From Thaumatotibia leucotreta (lineage: Eukaryota; Arthropoda; Insecta; Lepidoptera; Tortricidae): a stretch of 64,000 nucleotides of DNA. The stretch spans positions 1-64,000 of the forward strand of contig JALPQI010030811.1 of assembly GCA_025490895.1 (NCBI GenBank). The letters are read 5' to 3'. The position numbers were made by a program, and so were the translations under genes. Of this stretch, positions 53,784 to 64,000 are shown one piece after another (position 1 is the stretch's first letter; every line of letters starts with the position of its first letter). The notes beneath the pieces were generated by a model that had not been told where the DNA came from, made no database searches, and was given only the letters and a program-made list of their open reading frames with translations.

Positions 53784-54314
53784 TTTTTTTTTTTTTTTTT
53801 GTTAACCCAGGGGAATCCTTTATGGATACCACCCGGCCCGGGAGCAACCGGGTGGTTATGTCCGACTCGCACGGACTAAACCCCTGGGGTGTTCCACCGC
53901 TCGCTCTATGTGCGGGGCTTCGGGAACGCTGCTGCACACCTCCGAGAACCCCGCGAGCGTTGCCCTTGCGGGCCCGTCTTGTCGGCTGCTTCAGCAGCCT
54001 ACTCCGCCGACAGCACCTCGGAACACTCGAGGGCTATCCGGCTCGGGACCTCTCAGGGCGGATGACGGGACTCCCGGCCCATCACCCGCAGGTCCCTCTC
54101 TACGGCAGCTGCATTCGGCCTGCAAAGGCTCTGCGCCGCCGCCCTGTTCTTCTTCGGCGCTGAGGGGGCGCATCTGCGTCGTCCTCTCGCGCACGCTCTG
54201 CCACCTCCTTCTGCGCCATGACTTCCGCGCAGAAGGTGGCCACTGCCTCCCAGGCCTCCTTGGCCTCGACCATTCGCCTCGCCAAAGCCGGCAACGACAG
54301 GTCTCCTCCTACGG
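53784..54314 (-). mobile_element. R1-like LINE, 5' truncated, 16-bp TSD
   Basis: On the - strand it ends with ggtatccataaaggattccc ctgggttaac and a poly(A). acctttttaaaatacc is repeated at 53768-53783 and 54315-54330. Copy A carries the empty site at about 32421. The upstream coding end reads SLPALARRMVEAKEAWEAVA then TFCAEVMAQKEVAERAR. I associate this pattern with the C-terminus of R1-clade proteins. Confidence 0.85.
54100..54312 (-). pseudogene. R1-like LINE ORF2 C-terminus
   Basis: About 65 codons ending QRRRRTGRRRRAFAGRMQLP. The WEAVATFCAEVMAQKE helix and basic tail are what remain; RT and endonuclease are lost by truncation. Clade call is tentative. Confidence 0.65.
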
Positions 54315-54471
54315 ACCTTTTTAAAATACCTAACCCAACAGAGTACAAGTGAGACAATTTTTACATTTTGTTTACAAGTGTGATGTTTGCGCCGGTAACC
54401 AATTACAATTATGGTCTCGTTTATACACTTTTCGACCCAGCGAATATTCGATCCGGTAGCAGTCGAGCCAA

Positions 54472-54526
54472 CGTATATTTGTGACCGAGATTATGGGATG
54501 ACAATCTCGGTCACAAATATACGTCG
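54472..54526. repeat. Hairpin tatatttgtgaccgagatt (B)
   Basis: acgtatatttgtgaccgaga is mirrored by tctcggtcacaaatatacgt with a 10-bp loop. Copy A keeps only the right arm (about 32586-32615). Confidence 0.8.
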
Positions 54527-56853
54527 ATTGTCCAATCGAAACATTAATTTTGATTTTAGGATACATTATTTCTACGATTTTCGACACAGCGAATATTCGA
54601 TCCATAAAAGCCACTCAATAGCTTTTGGTAACTGTGGTTACCAGCTGTCACTCTTATTTTACATAGGAATAAAAGTAGCAGTTGAGCCAACGGACTTTAA
54701 GATACTCCTATAGTGCGTACGTATCTCAGTTCCGATTCAATAGTGACATACGAGGTTACTAAGAGTGGTGACAGTTTTCATAAGAACTCTACCTGAACTT
54801 CACTCCACAGAATGTGATATTTTTCTGCGCGAGTGCAAGACTGAATTTTCATAGTAGAGGAGAGTGGGGTACAGTGGATCCCTTTTTTTTACAAATGTTG
54901 TAGTGGTGTTATTTTTATTTGTAATTTTCTACATACCTTATTGTCCCACCTATTCCTTAGAGGACACATTTTCCAGCACAAGTATATAATTTACATGTAG
55001 CTTTAAAATCATTTTCATTATAAAAAAGTGAACTAAAGTTACCTCTTCAATCAGAAATCACAGAACAGTTCCTAGTTTGAGGTAAAAAAACCAAGAACAA
55101 GACTTTTCAGGTATAATTGAAAGTATCTTCCGTTATTTAGTTACTCCAATATTAGTATCACACAGATGAGCAAATTCGTAAAAAAAGAATACCGGATTAT
55201 TAAAGCCATAAATAAAGCTAATGCAAAATTATCACAGTGCACCTTTATTCACTGTACCCCACTCTCCCCTATTTTTCTGCACAGTCTGGTTGGTACTGTA
55301 TGCAGATATTTTCTCGCATAATGCATTCGCATAATATAGTTTGATGTTGGTGTTGAAATGTAGACCTCTTTAACTCTTGTCGGTTTCGATCGCCGACACT
55401 CATGTAGAAAATGCTCACTTTCATCACTTGTATTCAGTAACAATATTTATTCGGCAAAACACAGCTCATAATAATGTCGAAAATTAAATAGTATATAAAC
55501 ATTGTGCTTAATTAAAAATATATGAATGTTTCTTGTCACCAAGTTCAATACCATTTTCTTGAAACGTGTTCCGTTACATTTTCATTAGGTTCTTTCCGCT
55601 GAAGTATCTTCCCAATCTTCAACTGTATTTCAATATTCAACTGAAAAAATATGATTGAATAAATATAAGTATGGTAGCGAGATTAACAAGCCAAAGAAAA
55701 AGGCAAGTGTCATGATTTGGCAAGTAACGATTAAGTTAGCGTTTACTCGATACGTAAAGTAGGCGCTCGGTGCTTGATTCATGATGTACTGGAGCATCAT
55801 GTGAGCGTGATAAAATGCTTTATGTATAGAGTAAACTCTGACGTTGAACAAAGTGTGCCCCGCCTGGAAAATGCCAGTGTTATGACCAGCCAGGTCAACA
55901 GATTTGACCCAGTGTGACTTTTTTTGTGGGGTGAGGTGAAACGGCGAGTATACGTTGAAGAGGCCCAAGTCCAATAATAAGAGCATTTTGATGAACTTAA
56001 AAGTGAAAACTTGTGATGGGAAATATCGAAGGAAACATTCATGTAAATTAATTAATAAGCATGAGAAATGGACTCCATTAATTAGGTATGTTTTTTTGAT
56101 TCCAATCATTGTACATAATAGTAGTTTATGCAACTGTACGTAATGCCTGATTACGTATAGTTGCATACACTACTTTATCTACACACATATCATAAGTGCT
56201 CTAAGATGCGTTCAGAAACAGAGCCTTCTCATACTTGGCTCTCGACTTTTGCGGCAACAGGTTAGTTGCTGTCATAGCTGCATTGAGTATGTCCGGCGGA
56301 GTGCTCATATCGTTAGCCGAGTCACTGCCACTCATTATCAAATAATTATCAGTATTATCACAAAGTATTTACAACTTTTCACTTGTAAGGCAATAAACAA
56401 AAGGCAGGAATGGCACCGATTTGAATTTCTGTATTTTTTTTAAATCATAGACAATCGAATGATGTCCCTATTCTTGTGTCACTCGATATGAAAATATCGT
56501 CCGATTGTTACTAAAAAATATACTGAATTAACTTATTGTGTTGATGACTGGCTGAATATTTATAGATACCAGAATCGGCACCCCACTTGAATCTGACAGC
56601 TGTTCCAAATTTAAAACTCATAACCTCCGGAAAAATCGTACATAATGTTAACTTTATGTATGTGCCAAGTTCTGATGGTGGGTAATGCTGGTCATTGTCT
56701 ATTGTTTCTGGACGCATTTTAGAGCACTTAACGATATTTGTGTAGATAAAGTTGATTTAAAATTTTGAAATACGCCTCAATAAAGAAAGTTTCTGTGCTA
56801 CTTTGTAATTTTATCACGTTTCCCAGACATAATTTAAAACATTCGACAAATTT

Positions 56854-57132
56854 GTCAGCCTCCGTAGCCTAGTTGGTAGTAACCCTGCCTACGAAGCTGG
56901 AGGTTCCGGGTTCGAATCCCGGCGAGGGCATTATTTGTGTATTTATTTATCACAAATATTTGTTCCTTGGTCATGGTTGTCTATGTATTTAAGTATCTAT
57001 ATGTATCTATCTATTATATATATCGTCGCCTAGTACCCACATCACAAGCCTTAATTGAGCTTACCTTGGGACTAGGTTGATTTGTGTAAGATGTCCCAAG
57101 ATATTTATTTATTTATTATTTATTTATTTATA
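56854..57132 (+). mobile_element. tRNA-derived SINE (B only)
   Basis: Nearly identical to 26859-27140. It sits within sequence that is uninterrupted in copy A (cattcgacaaacttcacaca at about 35922). It ends in (ATTT)n. Confidence 0.9.
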
Positions 57133-57523
57133 ACACACAGAAAAATTCTTTATTTTGACGGGCCTAAGCCCGTGCAAGTAAGACGGAGGATTTGGGATCT
57201 AGTAAGATATTTTTGCCAAGTCATAATGATAAGTTGATACTCGATGCACATTACCGCCGCCGCTTTTCCAACCCGCCATGCCGCGTGCGATGACGTTTTA
57301 AATAAATAGTTGCCAGTTCGTGTGTTTTGCTAGTTATGCACATTGATAATGCGCAATGCGTCCAAATTTCCTGTTAGGTTTGCGGATAAGTTAAAACATT
57401 GGTATTTCAGTTTTTTTGTACCTACTAACAAAAAATGCTAGTATTCTGTAACTTGGACTACTATTACGTATGTTGATTTTTTGTACTGGTGAAAAAGTAA
57501 CCCATGTATATATATACACATAT

Positions 57524-58010
57524 ATACACGGTGGAATTTAATCGGTGAACAGGAACCCATTTTTCTAATTCAGTAATCGATGGCGGTCACGTTTATGTAG
57601 TACTTAAGTGGAACCAAGTTTTTTTTTTAGCATAACAAATTTTTATGTTGTAATTAAACTTTAATTAAAATTTATTGTCATCCTACTAATGGTTTAGTCT
57701 GAAAAGTTTAATACCTCTTTTCAAACTATCAGCCATGCATCGCTCTTATTTTACATAGGAATAGAGTCTCTATCGCAAAAATTAAAGCATGTGAGTGGTT
57801 ATTGCTCATTTATGTTTTAAGTTTCTATGGCTGATAGTTTGAAAAGAGGTATTAAACTTTTCAGACTAAACCTTTAGTAGGGTGACAATAAATTTTAATT
57901 TCAACATAAAAAAAACTTGGTTCCACTTAAGTACTACATAAACGTGACCGCCATCGATTACTGAGTTAGAAAAATGGGTTCCTGTTCACCGATTAAATTC
58001 CACCGTGTAT
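57524..58010. mobile_element. ~490-bp foldback element acacggtggaatttaatcgg
   Basis: Arms of about 200 bp (tatacacggtggaatttaat, ggtgaacaggaaccca, tactcttttcaaactatcag-type) are mirrored at 57828-58010 around a ~90-bp loop. It inserted in a (TA)n stretch. No ORF. Confidence 0.87.
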
Positions 58011-58857
58011 ATGTGGTCATATGTATATGTGGTCTGTCAAAAAAGTACCTACTACTGGAAAATAAACCTTGAAAATAAAATTCAAATTTCAATTACATTG
58101 GTGACAGACGTCCTTTCAGGACGCCTACACAGATCAGGGGATAAGGTTTAAATTTATCAACATTATTTATTTCTCATTTCTAATACCTACCCTCCATACT
58201 TAACTTTAGTGGGTATACCTGCTTAGCCAATTTTGCTATTTGATATTGTCGCTTATTGGAAAGGATGTCGATTAATTTAACCATACCGATAACTCTTTTC
58301 ACAAAATAATTATTGCCGAGTGATTTAAAAGTGCCACGAAGAAAAAAAACCTGTGACGAAATGGAGCTGTGGAAAAATATTATCCTGAATTACATGCCAA
58401 ATTATACAATTATGTCACAGGGTGGATACGGCATACAAAAACTAAATCTGACATTTGTCTGTGCCTATGTGTTCGTACGGGTATGTTTGTACACGCGCAA
58501 CTCGCACAATCACGCAACAGGGCTGCCTCAGATATGGCAGATTAACTAGTTGGTACTTAAGTAACAAATGAATATATACTTTAACCTGTACAATACACAT
58601 TTAGTAATTTCTAAGTTAGTGTATAAATAAAATACTCATTTTCACCACAGAATAAGTAATTATAGCACATCTCCAATTCTAACGGAACAGAACACCGCAA
58701 CCCAAGGAAACTATTGTTTTTCTCACGTCCAAGAAATATCACTTTTTTAACACCATTTTATCATTGTTACACGTGTCATCTACATAATAGTTACATATTG
58801 TGATAAACATTTTCATGTTAGTTTTAACATCTGCTTCGATAATATTGATGATGATTT
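58011..58857. other. Unassigned sequence in B
   Basis: No gene or repeat recognised. The 78-codon frame at 58313-58549 has no domain and no match elsewhere in the window. Confidence 0.45.
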
Positions 58858-59510
58858 TAACCAGCTTCGAGTTCCCTCGCACTTCCTCCAACTTCATCAT
58901 CAGGCCTATCTTGTGGTATTTGACCCAACTGCTAATCCTAAAAAGCCAACATAGCATATCATTATCTGAAACCAACTCCGAGTTCCCTCGAACTTCCTTC
59001 AAGTTCATCACCAGACCCATCTTGTGGTATTTGACCCAACTGCTAATCCTCAAAAGCCAACACAACATATCATTATCCTTAACCAACTCCAAGTTCCCTC
59101 GCACTTACTCCAAATTCATCATCAGGCCTATTTTGTGATATTTGACACATGCTCACCAAGAGGATCCTAAAAAGCCAACAGAACATATCATTATCTCAAA
59201 CCAACTCCGAGTTCCCTCGCACTTACTCCAAGTTCATCATCAGGCCTATCTTGTGGTATTTGACCTAACTGCTCATCCTATAAAGTCATCGTAGGATATC
59301 ATTGTCTCAAACCTATTCCGAGTTCCCTCAAACTTCGTCCAATTTCATCATCAGGCCTATCTTATGACACGGAACCCAACTGCATACCAAGATAATACTA
59401 AAAAGCCAACATAACATTTATCGATGTCAAATCAACTCCGAGTGCCCTCGTACTGCCTTCGAGATCAATCATTGTCAGGCCCATCGGTGGAATCACATGG
59501 GCGATGAGCG
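58858..59510. repeat. ~119-bp satellite array (B)
   Basis: About five monomers of the 37955-41570 family, with the same flanking sequence on the right (ccctcgtactgccttcgaga). Confidence 0.87.
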
Positions 59511-59906
59511 TTCCTGACTCAAAAAACCTGCGTTAAAAAAACTGTCCACATTACGTACTTACACAATAAACTATAAAAAATTTGAATCAAACGACTTGTT
59601 TACTTACTACTAACTACGTAAAAAACTACAAACTACAGCTTACTACTGAATAATCTAATCTAAAAAAGATTGTAAAATGTTACATTGCTAAAAATCAATC
59701 CTTATTTTCATCTCTATTCCGTAAACCCGGTTAAACTTACTTTAAACAAAGCACGTGGTCACGGTAATTAACGAAACCAACATTGTCCCACCACTAATGG
59801 TACACGTGCTTCGTAAGAAAGCAATAGCACATTGCATTTTTGATTTGATAAATGGGACAGAAGTACTATGTAGTATGACTTTTCTGCGGAATGTAGTTCA
59901 GTCTAT

Positions 59907-61986
59907 TAGACTAGCGGCCCATGCTGAAAAAAATATGGGTCATTTGAACCACCAGGTGACCTATCCAGAACGATAAAAGAGCATAAAATAATAAGATTCA
60001 GCACTATGCCGTCACTTGTAAGCTGTCTAACTGACTCCTGGTGAGAATTTAAAAGTACAGGTATAGTGAGTACATTTTGGTCATATATTTTTGTACGGCA
60101 TTCTTACCACCGATAGATCCATGAAAAATAATAAGGAAACGCACAGTGGCGTACAAAAATTGTGCGCCACAAAGTATGATTTTTTTTTTATTTTCCGACA
60201 TTCACCAGGGTAAATTTGGCCATTTGATTTTGTACGGCATCTGTGTCATACTATTTCAATACTGCTTCTAATTCATTATTCCGCAACGCCGTACAAAAAT
60301 CATGCGACAAGGGAAAAAATCGAGGGTTGCAAAAGTACGGCTTCGGTTCCAAAACATAATCTAGCACTCAAAAGTACTATTAAAAATATTGCTGTCAAAA
60401 AATTATAGTCCATTTGAATGTATATCAATAATCATCTTCATTTCATCGTATCCTTGATTTTTACAGCTGTAAAATCATTTGATCCTGTACGGGAACTTCT
60501 TTTTTAACATGATGTTGTAAAACACAATCCTTACATAGTATTGCCGTTCAAAATAAACCGTTCTAAAAAGAATTATAGAGAAATACAAAAGCTGAAATTT
60601 TGCAAATTAATGTAAAAGTATAAATATCATAGATTAATGAAATATAGCAATTTTTTACATTTTATCCCTTGTTTTAAATAACATTAACGTAGATAAATTA
60701 GATGTCCAGCAGTGGACGTCTTTTGGCTGAAATGATGATGATGATGATGAGATAAATTAGGAAAAAATAATGCCGTACATTTTTATGCAGACCATATATG
60801 GCTGGTGAAAGTCACGCTACAATTTTAAGGGTACTTTATGGCCATCTGATGCAGTGCGGTATTAACATATTTTTGAAGAGAACAATTGATAATATGATAA
60901 AATCACTATGACGTCTAGCAGAATTGAAACGTTGTGTATATTATGTCCAAGAATTGAAAATGAAAAATCCCAGTATCAACAGTTATGTATACTTTTTGGT
61001 TTAATATACACTTCAAACGTTATTGATACATACATATAATATATAATTGATTTGTTTCATTGTAATGATGTCAATAAATAAAACAATGATTTTTTAGAAA
61101 AAATCTATATATTTTATGACAATATTTTTTTTTTTTTAAGAAATTAGATAAATTTATGCAGTATTGGAATCAGTTACTCAGTTGTTATCGGAATCAACGT
61201 CTTCATCGACGTCCGAATTATCTTATCTATTATTTTCTGAAACATAAATATGTATTTGTCAAAATCCAAGTCTTACGTACAAATTTAAGATGTAAAGATT
61301 TATTTACCTATGACGTCATCACTTTTATAGTTTCTAACTAGGAACCTAGAATCAAGAAAAGACTATGACTATTAGTAAAAATAAAATATCTAAATGCCGT
61401 ATAAAAAAATCACCTTACATTTCGTACAGTTTTTTTTCCCTTTGGACCAACGAAAATATACGGCATATGAAAAAATATTATCTATGCATAAAATACTTTC
61501 AAAATAAATTTATTTCATGTTGTGTCAAATCACCCCCTGGACCACGGAAAGAGAAGGGATTGCAACCCTCGATTTTTTCCCCTTGGTACATCATTTTTGT
61601 ACGGCGTTGCGAAATAATGGATTAGAAGCAGTATTGAAATAATATGACACAGATGCCGTACAAAATGAAATGACCAAATTTACCCTGTTGATAGTCGGAA
61701 AATAAAAAAAAAATCAGACTTTGTGGCGCACAATTTTTGTACGGCACTGTGCGTTTTCTTATTATTTTTCAAGGATCTATCGGTGGTAAGAATGCCGTAC
61801 AAAAATATATGACCAAAATGTACTCACTCTACCTGTACTTTTAAATTAACACCAGGAGTCAGTTGGACAGCTTACAAGTGACGGCATAGTGCTGAATCTT
61901 ATTATTTTATGCTCTTATATCGTTCTAGATAGGTCACCTGGTGGTTCAAATGACCCATATTTTTTTCAGCATGGGCCGCTAATCTA
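59907..61986. mobile_element. 2.08-kb element with long inverted arms
   Basis: Arms of about 440 bp start TAGACTAGCGGCCCATGCTG and end in the mirrored cagcatgggccgctaatcta. Inside the arms, TGCCGTACAAAA-type motifs recur in both orientations (for example near 60092, 60231, 60287, 61598, 61653, 61735, 61793). The centre (60350-61520) is AT-rich with no domain. Copy A has the empty site (gtctatttttaaattag, about 42050). The duplication may be TAT but is not certain. Confidence 0.85.
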
Positions 61987-62321
61987 TATATTTAAATTAG
62001 AACTTCTTGTTGTCTTTGCATACCAATTCACACAACACTCCATGTAAAGCAGTGAAATGCACTTTTTCGGCTTTTTTATTGCCAAAAACGAGCGCTATTT
62101 ACGGGTCTGTTACTTAGTCGCAACTGAACAAGCACGACGAGCGCCGCGTCTAAGTATATCAGTGCGAGAAATATAACTGCTGGTGACTGCGAGTCGCCTT
62201 ATAGGTAATGAAAGTCTACAGGAGGTGGTCTGTGACCAGCAAGAAATGCTACCCTTTGTTTACGAGTAGGAGCATATTAAATATCAACCTTGTGAAAAAA
62301 TGATCATTTCGATCATAGCCC

Positions 62322-62720
62322 ATGATGCATAGTTTTCGTCTAGTCACACACAAAAAAATCAATATCCTGGGACATTTTCACACACATCGGCCTAGTAAAC
62401 GGTACGCTCCATTAAGACTTGTGGTGTCGGTATTTTTGGATTGTATTGTATTCAGGGCATTTTTTAGCGTCTCGACATCAAACGTGCATATTTTGCGTGG
62501 TGCCAACGCTGGCCCAGTAGGTACTTGTTGGAGACCTCACATACATCCTTGTTTTTTATCGCAAGATGTATGGAGGTTCGTCACGATGTTTTCCTTCACC
62601 GTAAAGGACTTGTGAATATAATATAATATGACATACATAAGCTTATAAAATAAAGTAAATGATTCGGGCTGGGGATTGAACCCAAGACCGCTGCGTAGTG
62701 TGCATTTTACCGTCCGACAA
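62322..62720. mobile_element. Lepidopteran LINE/SINE-type fragment
   Basis: tcctgggacattttcacaca, catcggcctagta, cgatgttttccttcaccgta and gggctggggattgaacccaa are strings I recognise from dispersed lepidopteran retroelement tails. The class is uncertain. The 97-codon frame at 62322-62615 is not a gene. Confidence 0.6.
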
Positions 62721-62771
62721 CAAGCGCTATTATTTGTGATGAACGACGATATAATGAATAATACATAGATA

Positions 62772-62860
62772 TACAGGGTTACTTTTTCACCAGTACAATA
62801 AATAATAGTAGACTAAAATACAAATTACTAGCATTTTTTTGTTACTACCCCTTCAAAAAA
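62772..62860. mobile_element. Mariner-like terminus
   Basis: tacagggttactttttcacc agtacaata matches the termini of the elements at 35154 and 57481-57512. Only one end is seen. Confidence 0.6.
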
Positions 62861-63421
62861 TGCTCGAACTTATCCGCAAATCTAACAAGAAATGTGAACG
62901 ACTTATTACGCATCTATCGACGTGCATAACTAACGTTTATTTAATTAAACTTTACGTTTAATTATTTAACTTTTCATTCATTCATTAATTCATTCGTTCA
63001 TTCATTCATTCCAAATATATATTATTAGTAGGTATTTACTAACGATCACTAAAGTTAGCAGTGTACGGAGATATAGAGAGACAGGGGTTCCTGTTGTATC
63101 CCCACACTAAAAAACGGTATACATTACGTAAAATAAATATTATTCTAACAATAAGTTTAGTGTCTCCCTGGCACAATTATTTGGAGTTTTCAAGAGATTT
63201 TTATCTATTTCTATATTGCATAAACAACCGCTTTTGATGACAAGGTCACATACCTAAAGACACCACATAACATAAGGTGAAAGTGCAAATAAAACAGCAT
63301 CATTTTACGTGTCCTCTATAGATACTTACCGTAAAATTTCATTTTTTTCATCGTTCTGTCGATGTCGGTGGTATAAAAATACACATGTACATGCCACATT
63401 TAAGCTTTCTAGTTGATACTA

Positions 63422-63563
63422 AAGGTGCATGCAGACCAAAAGAGCATTCGCTGTTCTATCCCCCACTCTACGAATTCAACGAATCTCGTTTCGTGTAACG
63501 ATCGAATTTCGTAGAGTTGGGGGTTAGAACAGCGAATGCTCTTTTGGCCTGCATGCACCTTAA
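63422..63563. mobile_element. ~140-bp palindromic MITE
   Basis: aaggtgcatgcagaccaaaa, gagcattcgctgttctatcc and cccactctacgaa are mirrored to the right end cttttggcctgcatgcacct t. Same family as 43004-43123 but better preserved. Confidence 0.85.
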
Positions 63564-64000
63564 CGATCGCCGAGCTTAGCCACGGACGGACAAATAGACA
63601 CACATACTGGAATATAAGGGACTGTGGGTTGAACTCTCAAATCTTTTTCTTATAATGAACAGACGGTCACCTTCATCATCATCATCACAGAGTTATTCAC
63701 TTGTCGTTGGAGTATCTTCCAGCCCTCTCTTTCCCGTGCAAGATATGCATAACGTTTTCTTGTCGAGTTTTTTGCCATGACAGTAAAGGAAAATACATTT
63801 CTTTTTCTTTATAATTATTGAAATGGAAATACAATTTACTCTACTGTAGACTTACTAATTGAGCATAATTTAATCTAACAAGGTCGCAATTCTAACCTAA
63901 CCTAACCGAAGCCACTTTGCCATAGCAGTGAATTACTGCTGACTTGCTGAGGTCGCAGTTGTATCCTAACCTAAACCACTTTGTCATAACAGTCAATTGC
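63564..64000. repeat. Imperfect ~67-bp direct repeat with ctaacctaacc
   Basis: aaggtcgcaattctaaccta (about 63880) and gaggtcgcagttgtatccta (about 63949) start two related units, each followed by ccactttg(c/t)cata and cagt(g/c)aatt. The first has three CCTAA-like units, but there is no telomeric array. No gene. Confidence 0.55.

Larger units (their letters stand above)
53545..54350. mobile_element. MITE tactctgtttggttag (B), split by LINE
   Basis: Same element as 32217-32455. Its right arm is interrupted at acctttttaaaatacc by the insertion at 53784-54314. Confidence 0.75.
49327..62280 (+). repeat. Segmental duplication copy B
   Basis: Direct, colinear partner of 27971-42935. B-specific blocks are about 51043-51195 (150 bp, bounded by tgata), 53784-54314 (R1-like LINE), 54472-54500 (extra hairpin arm), 56854-57132 (SINE), about 57524-58857 (palindromic element plus unmatched sequence) and 59907-61986 (large inverted-repeat element). 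Confidence 0.88.

Noticed and set aside
54100..54324. + strand frames of 113 and 138 residues at 53.8-54.3 kb
   Set aside because: They are opposite-strand shadows of the R1-like LINE coding end.
55630..56166. 178-residue - strand frame
   Set aside because: It runs antisense across a mariner remnant and duplicated non-genic DNA. The copy A counterpart is not open over this length.
63890..63910. Telomeric TTAGG repeats
   Set aside because: Only about three CCTAA-like units within a longer unrelated direct repeat.

Overview
The window looks like nuclear DNA of a moth or butterfly (Lepidoptera). It has AT-rich introns and spacers, very GC-rich exons, tRNA-derived SINEs and many palindromic MITEs of types I associate with lepidopteran genomes. 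It also has RTE, R1-like and Jockey/CR1-like LINE fragments, a BEL/Pao LTR element and a DIRS element. No sequence search was run; family names rest on motifs, gene architecture and my memory of the families.

Region 1 (1-26.8 kb) is the only host protein gene I can identify: a multi-exon exportin-6 gene (XPO6; Drosophila ebo) on the + strand. Twelve exons can be placed with splice sites and compatible phases. The N-terminal part lies upstream of the window. One internal exon and the C-terminal exons were not found. The introns hold a nearly complete DIRS retrotransposon (4.86-10.18 kb, antisense), a broken BEL/Pao element with a 5-bp target duplication (14.70-21.80 kb, antisense), a truncated LINE and many MITEs. 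Four exons (a, h, k, l) are followed by tandem copies of their own 3' part plus splice donor and a little intron, with units of 131, 133, about 207 and 147 bp.

Region 2 (26.8-28 kb) holds a SINE and an intact-looking tRNA-Val(AAC) gene on the - strand.

Region 3 (28-62.3 kb) is a large direct segmental duplication: copy A about 27.97-42.94 kb, copy B about 49.33-62.28 kb, separated by a 6.4-kb repeat-rich spacer. It contains no convincing host gene, only a decayed THAP-domain remnant. It is made of MITEs, a foldback-like element with an 8-bp TSD, mariner-like remnants and a 119-bp satellite. Because the two copies differ by several insertions, they give natural filled and empty sites for a SINE, an R1-like LINE, another LINE, a hAT-like element and a 2.1-kb inverted-repeat element.

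Region 4 (62.3-64 kb) is further repeat debris. Apart from XPO6 and the tRNA, the window is dominated by mobile elements, mostly nested.
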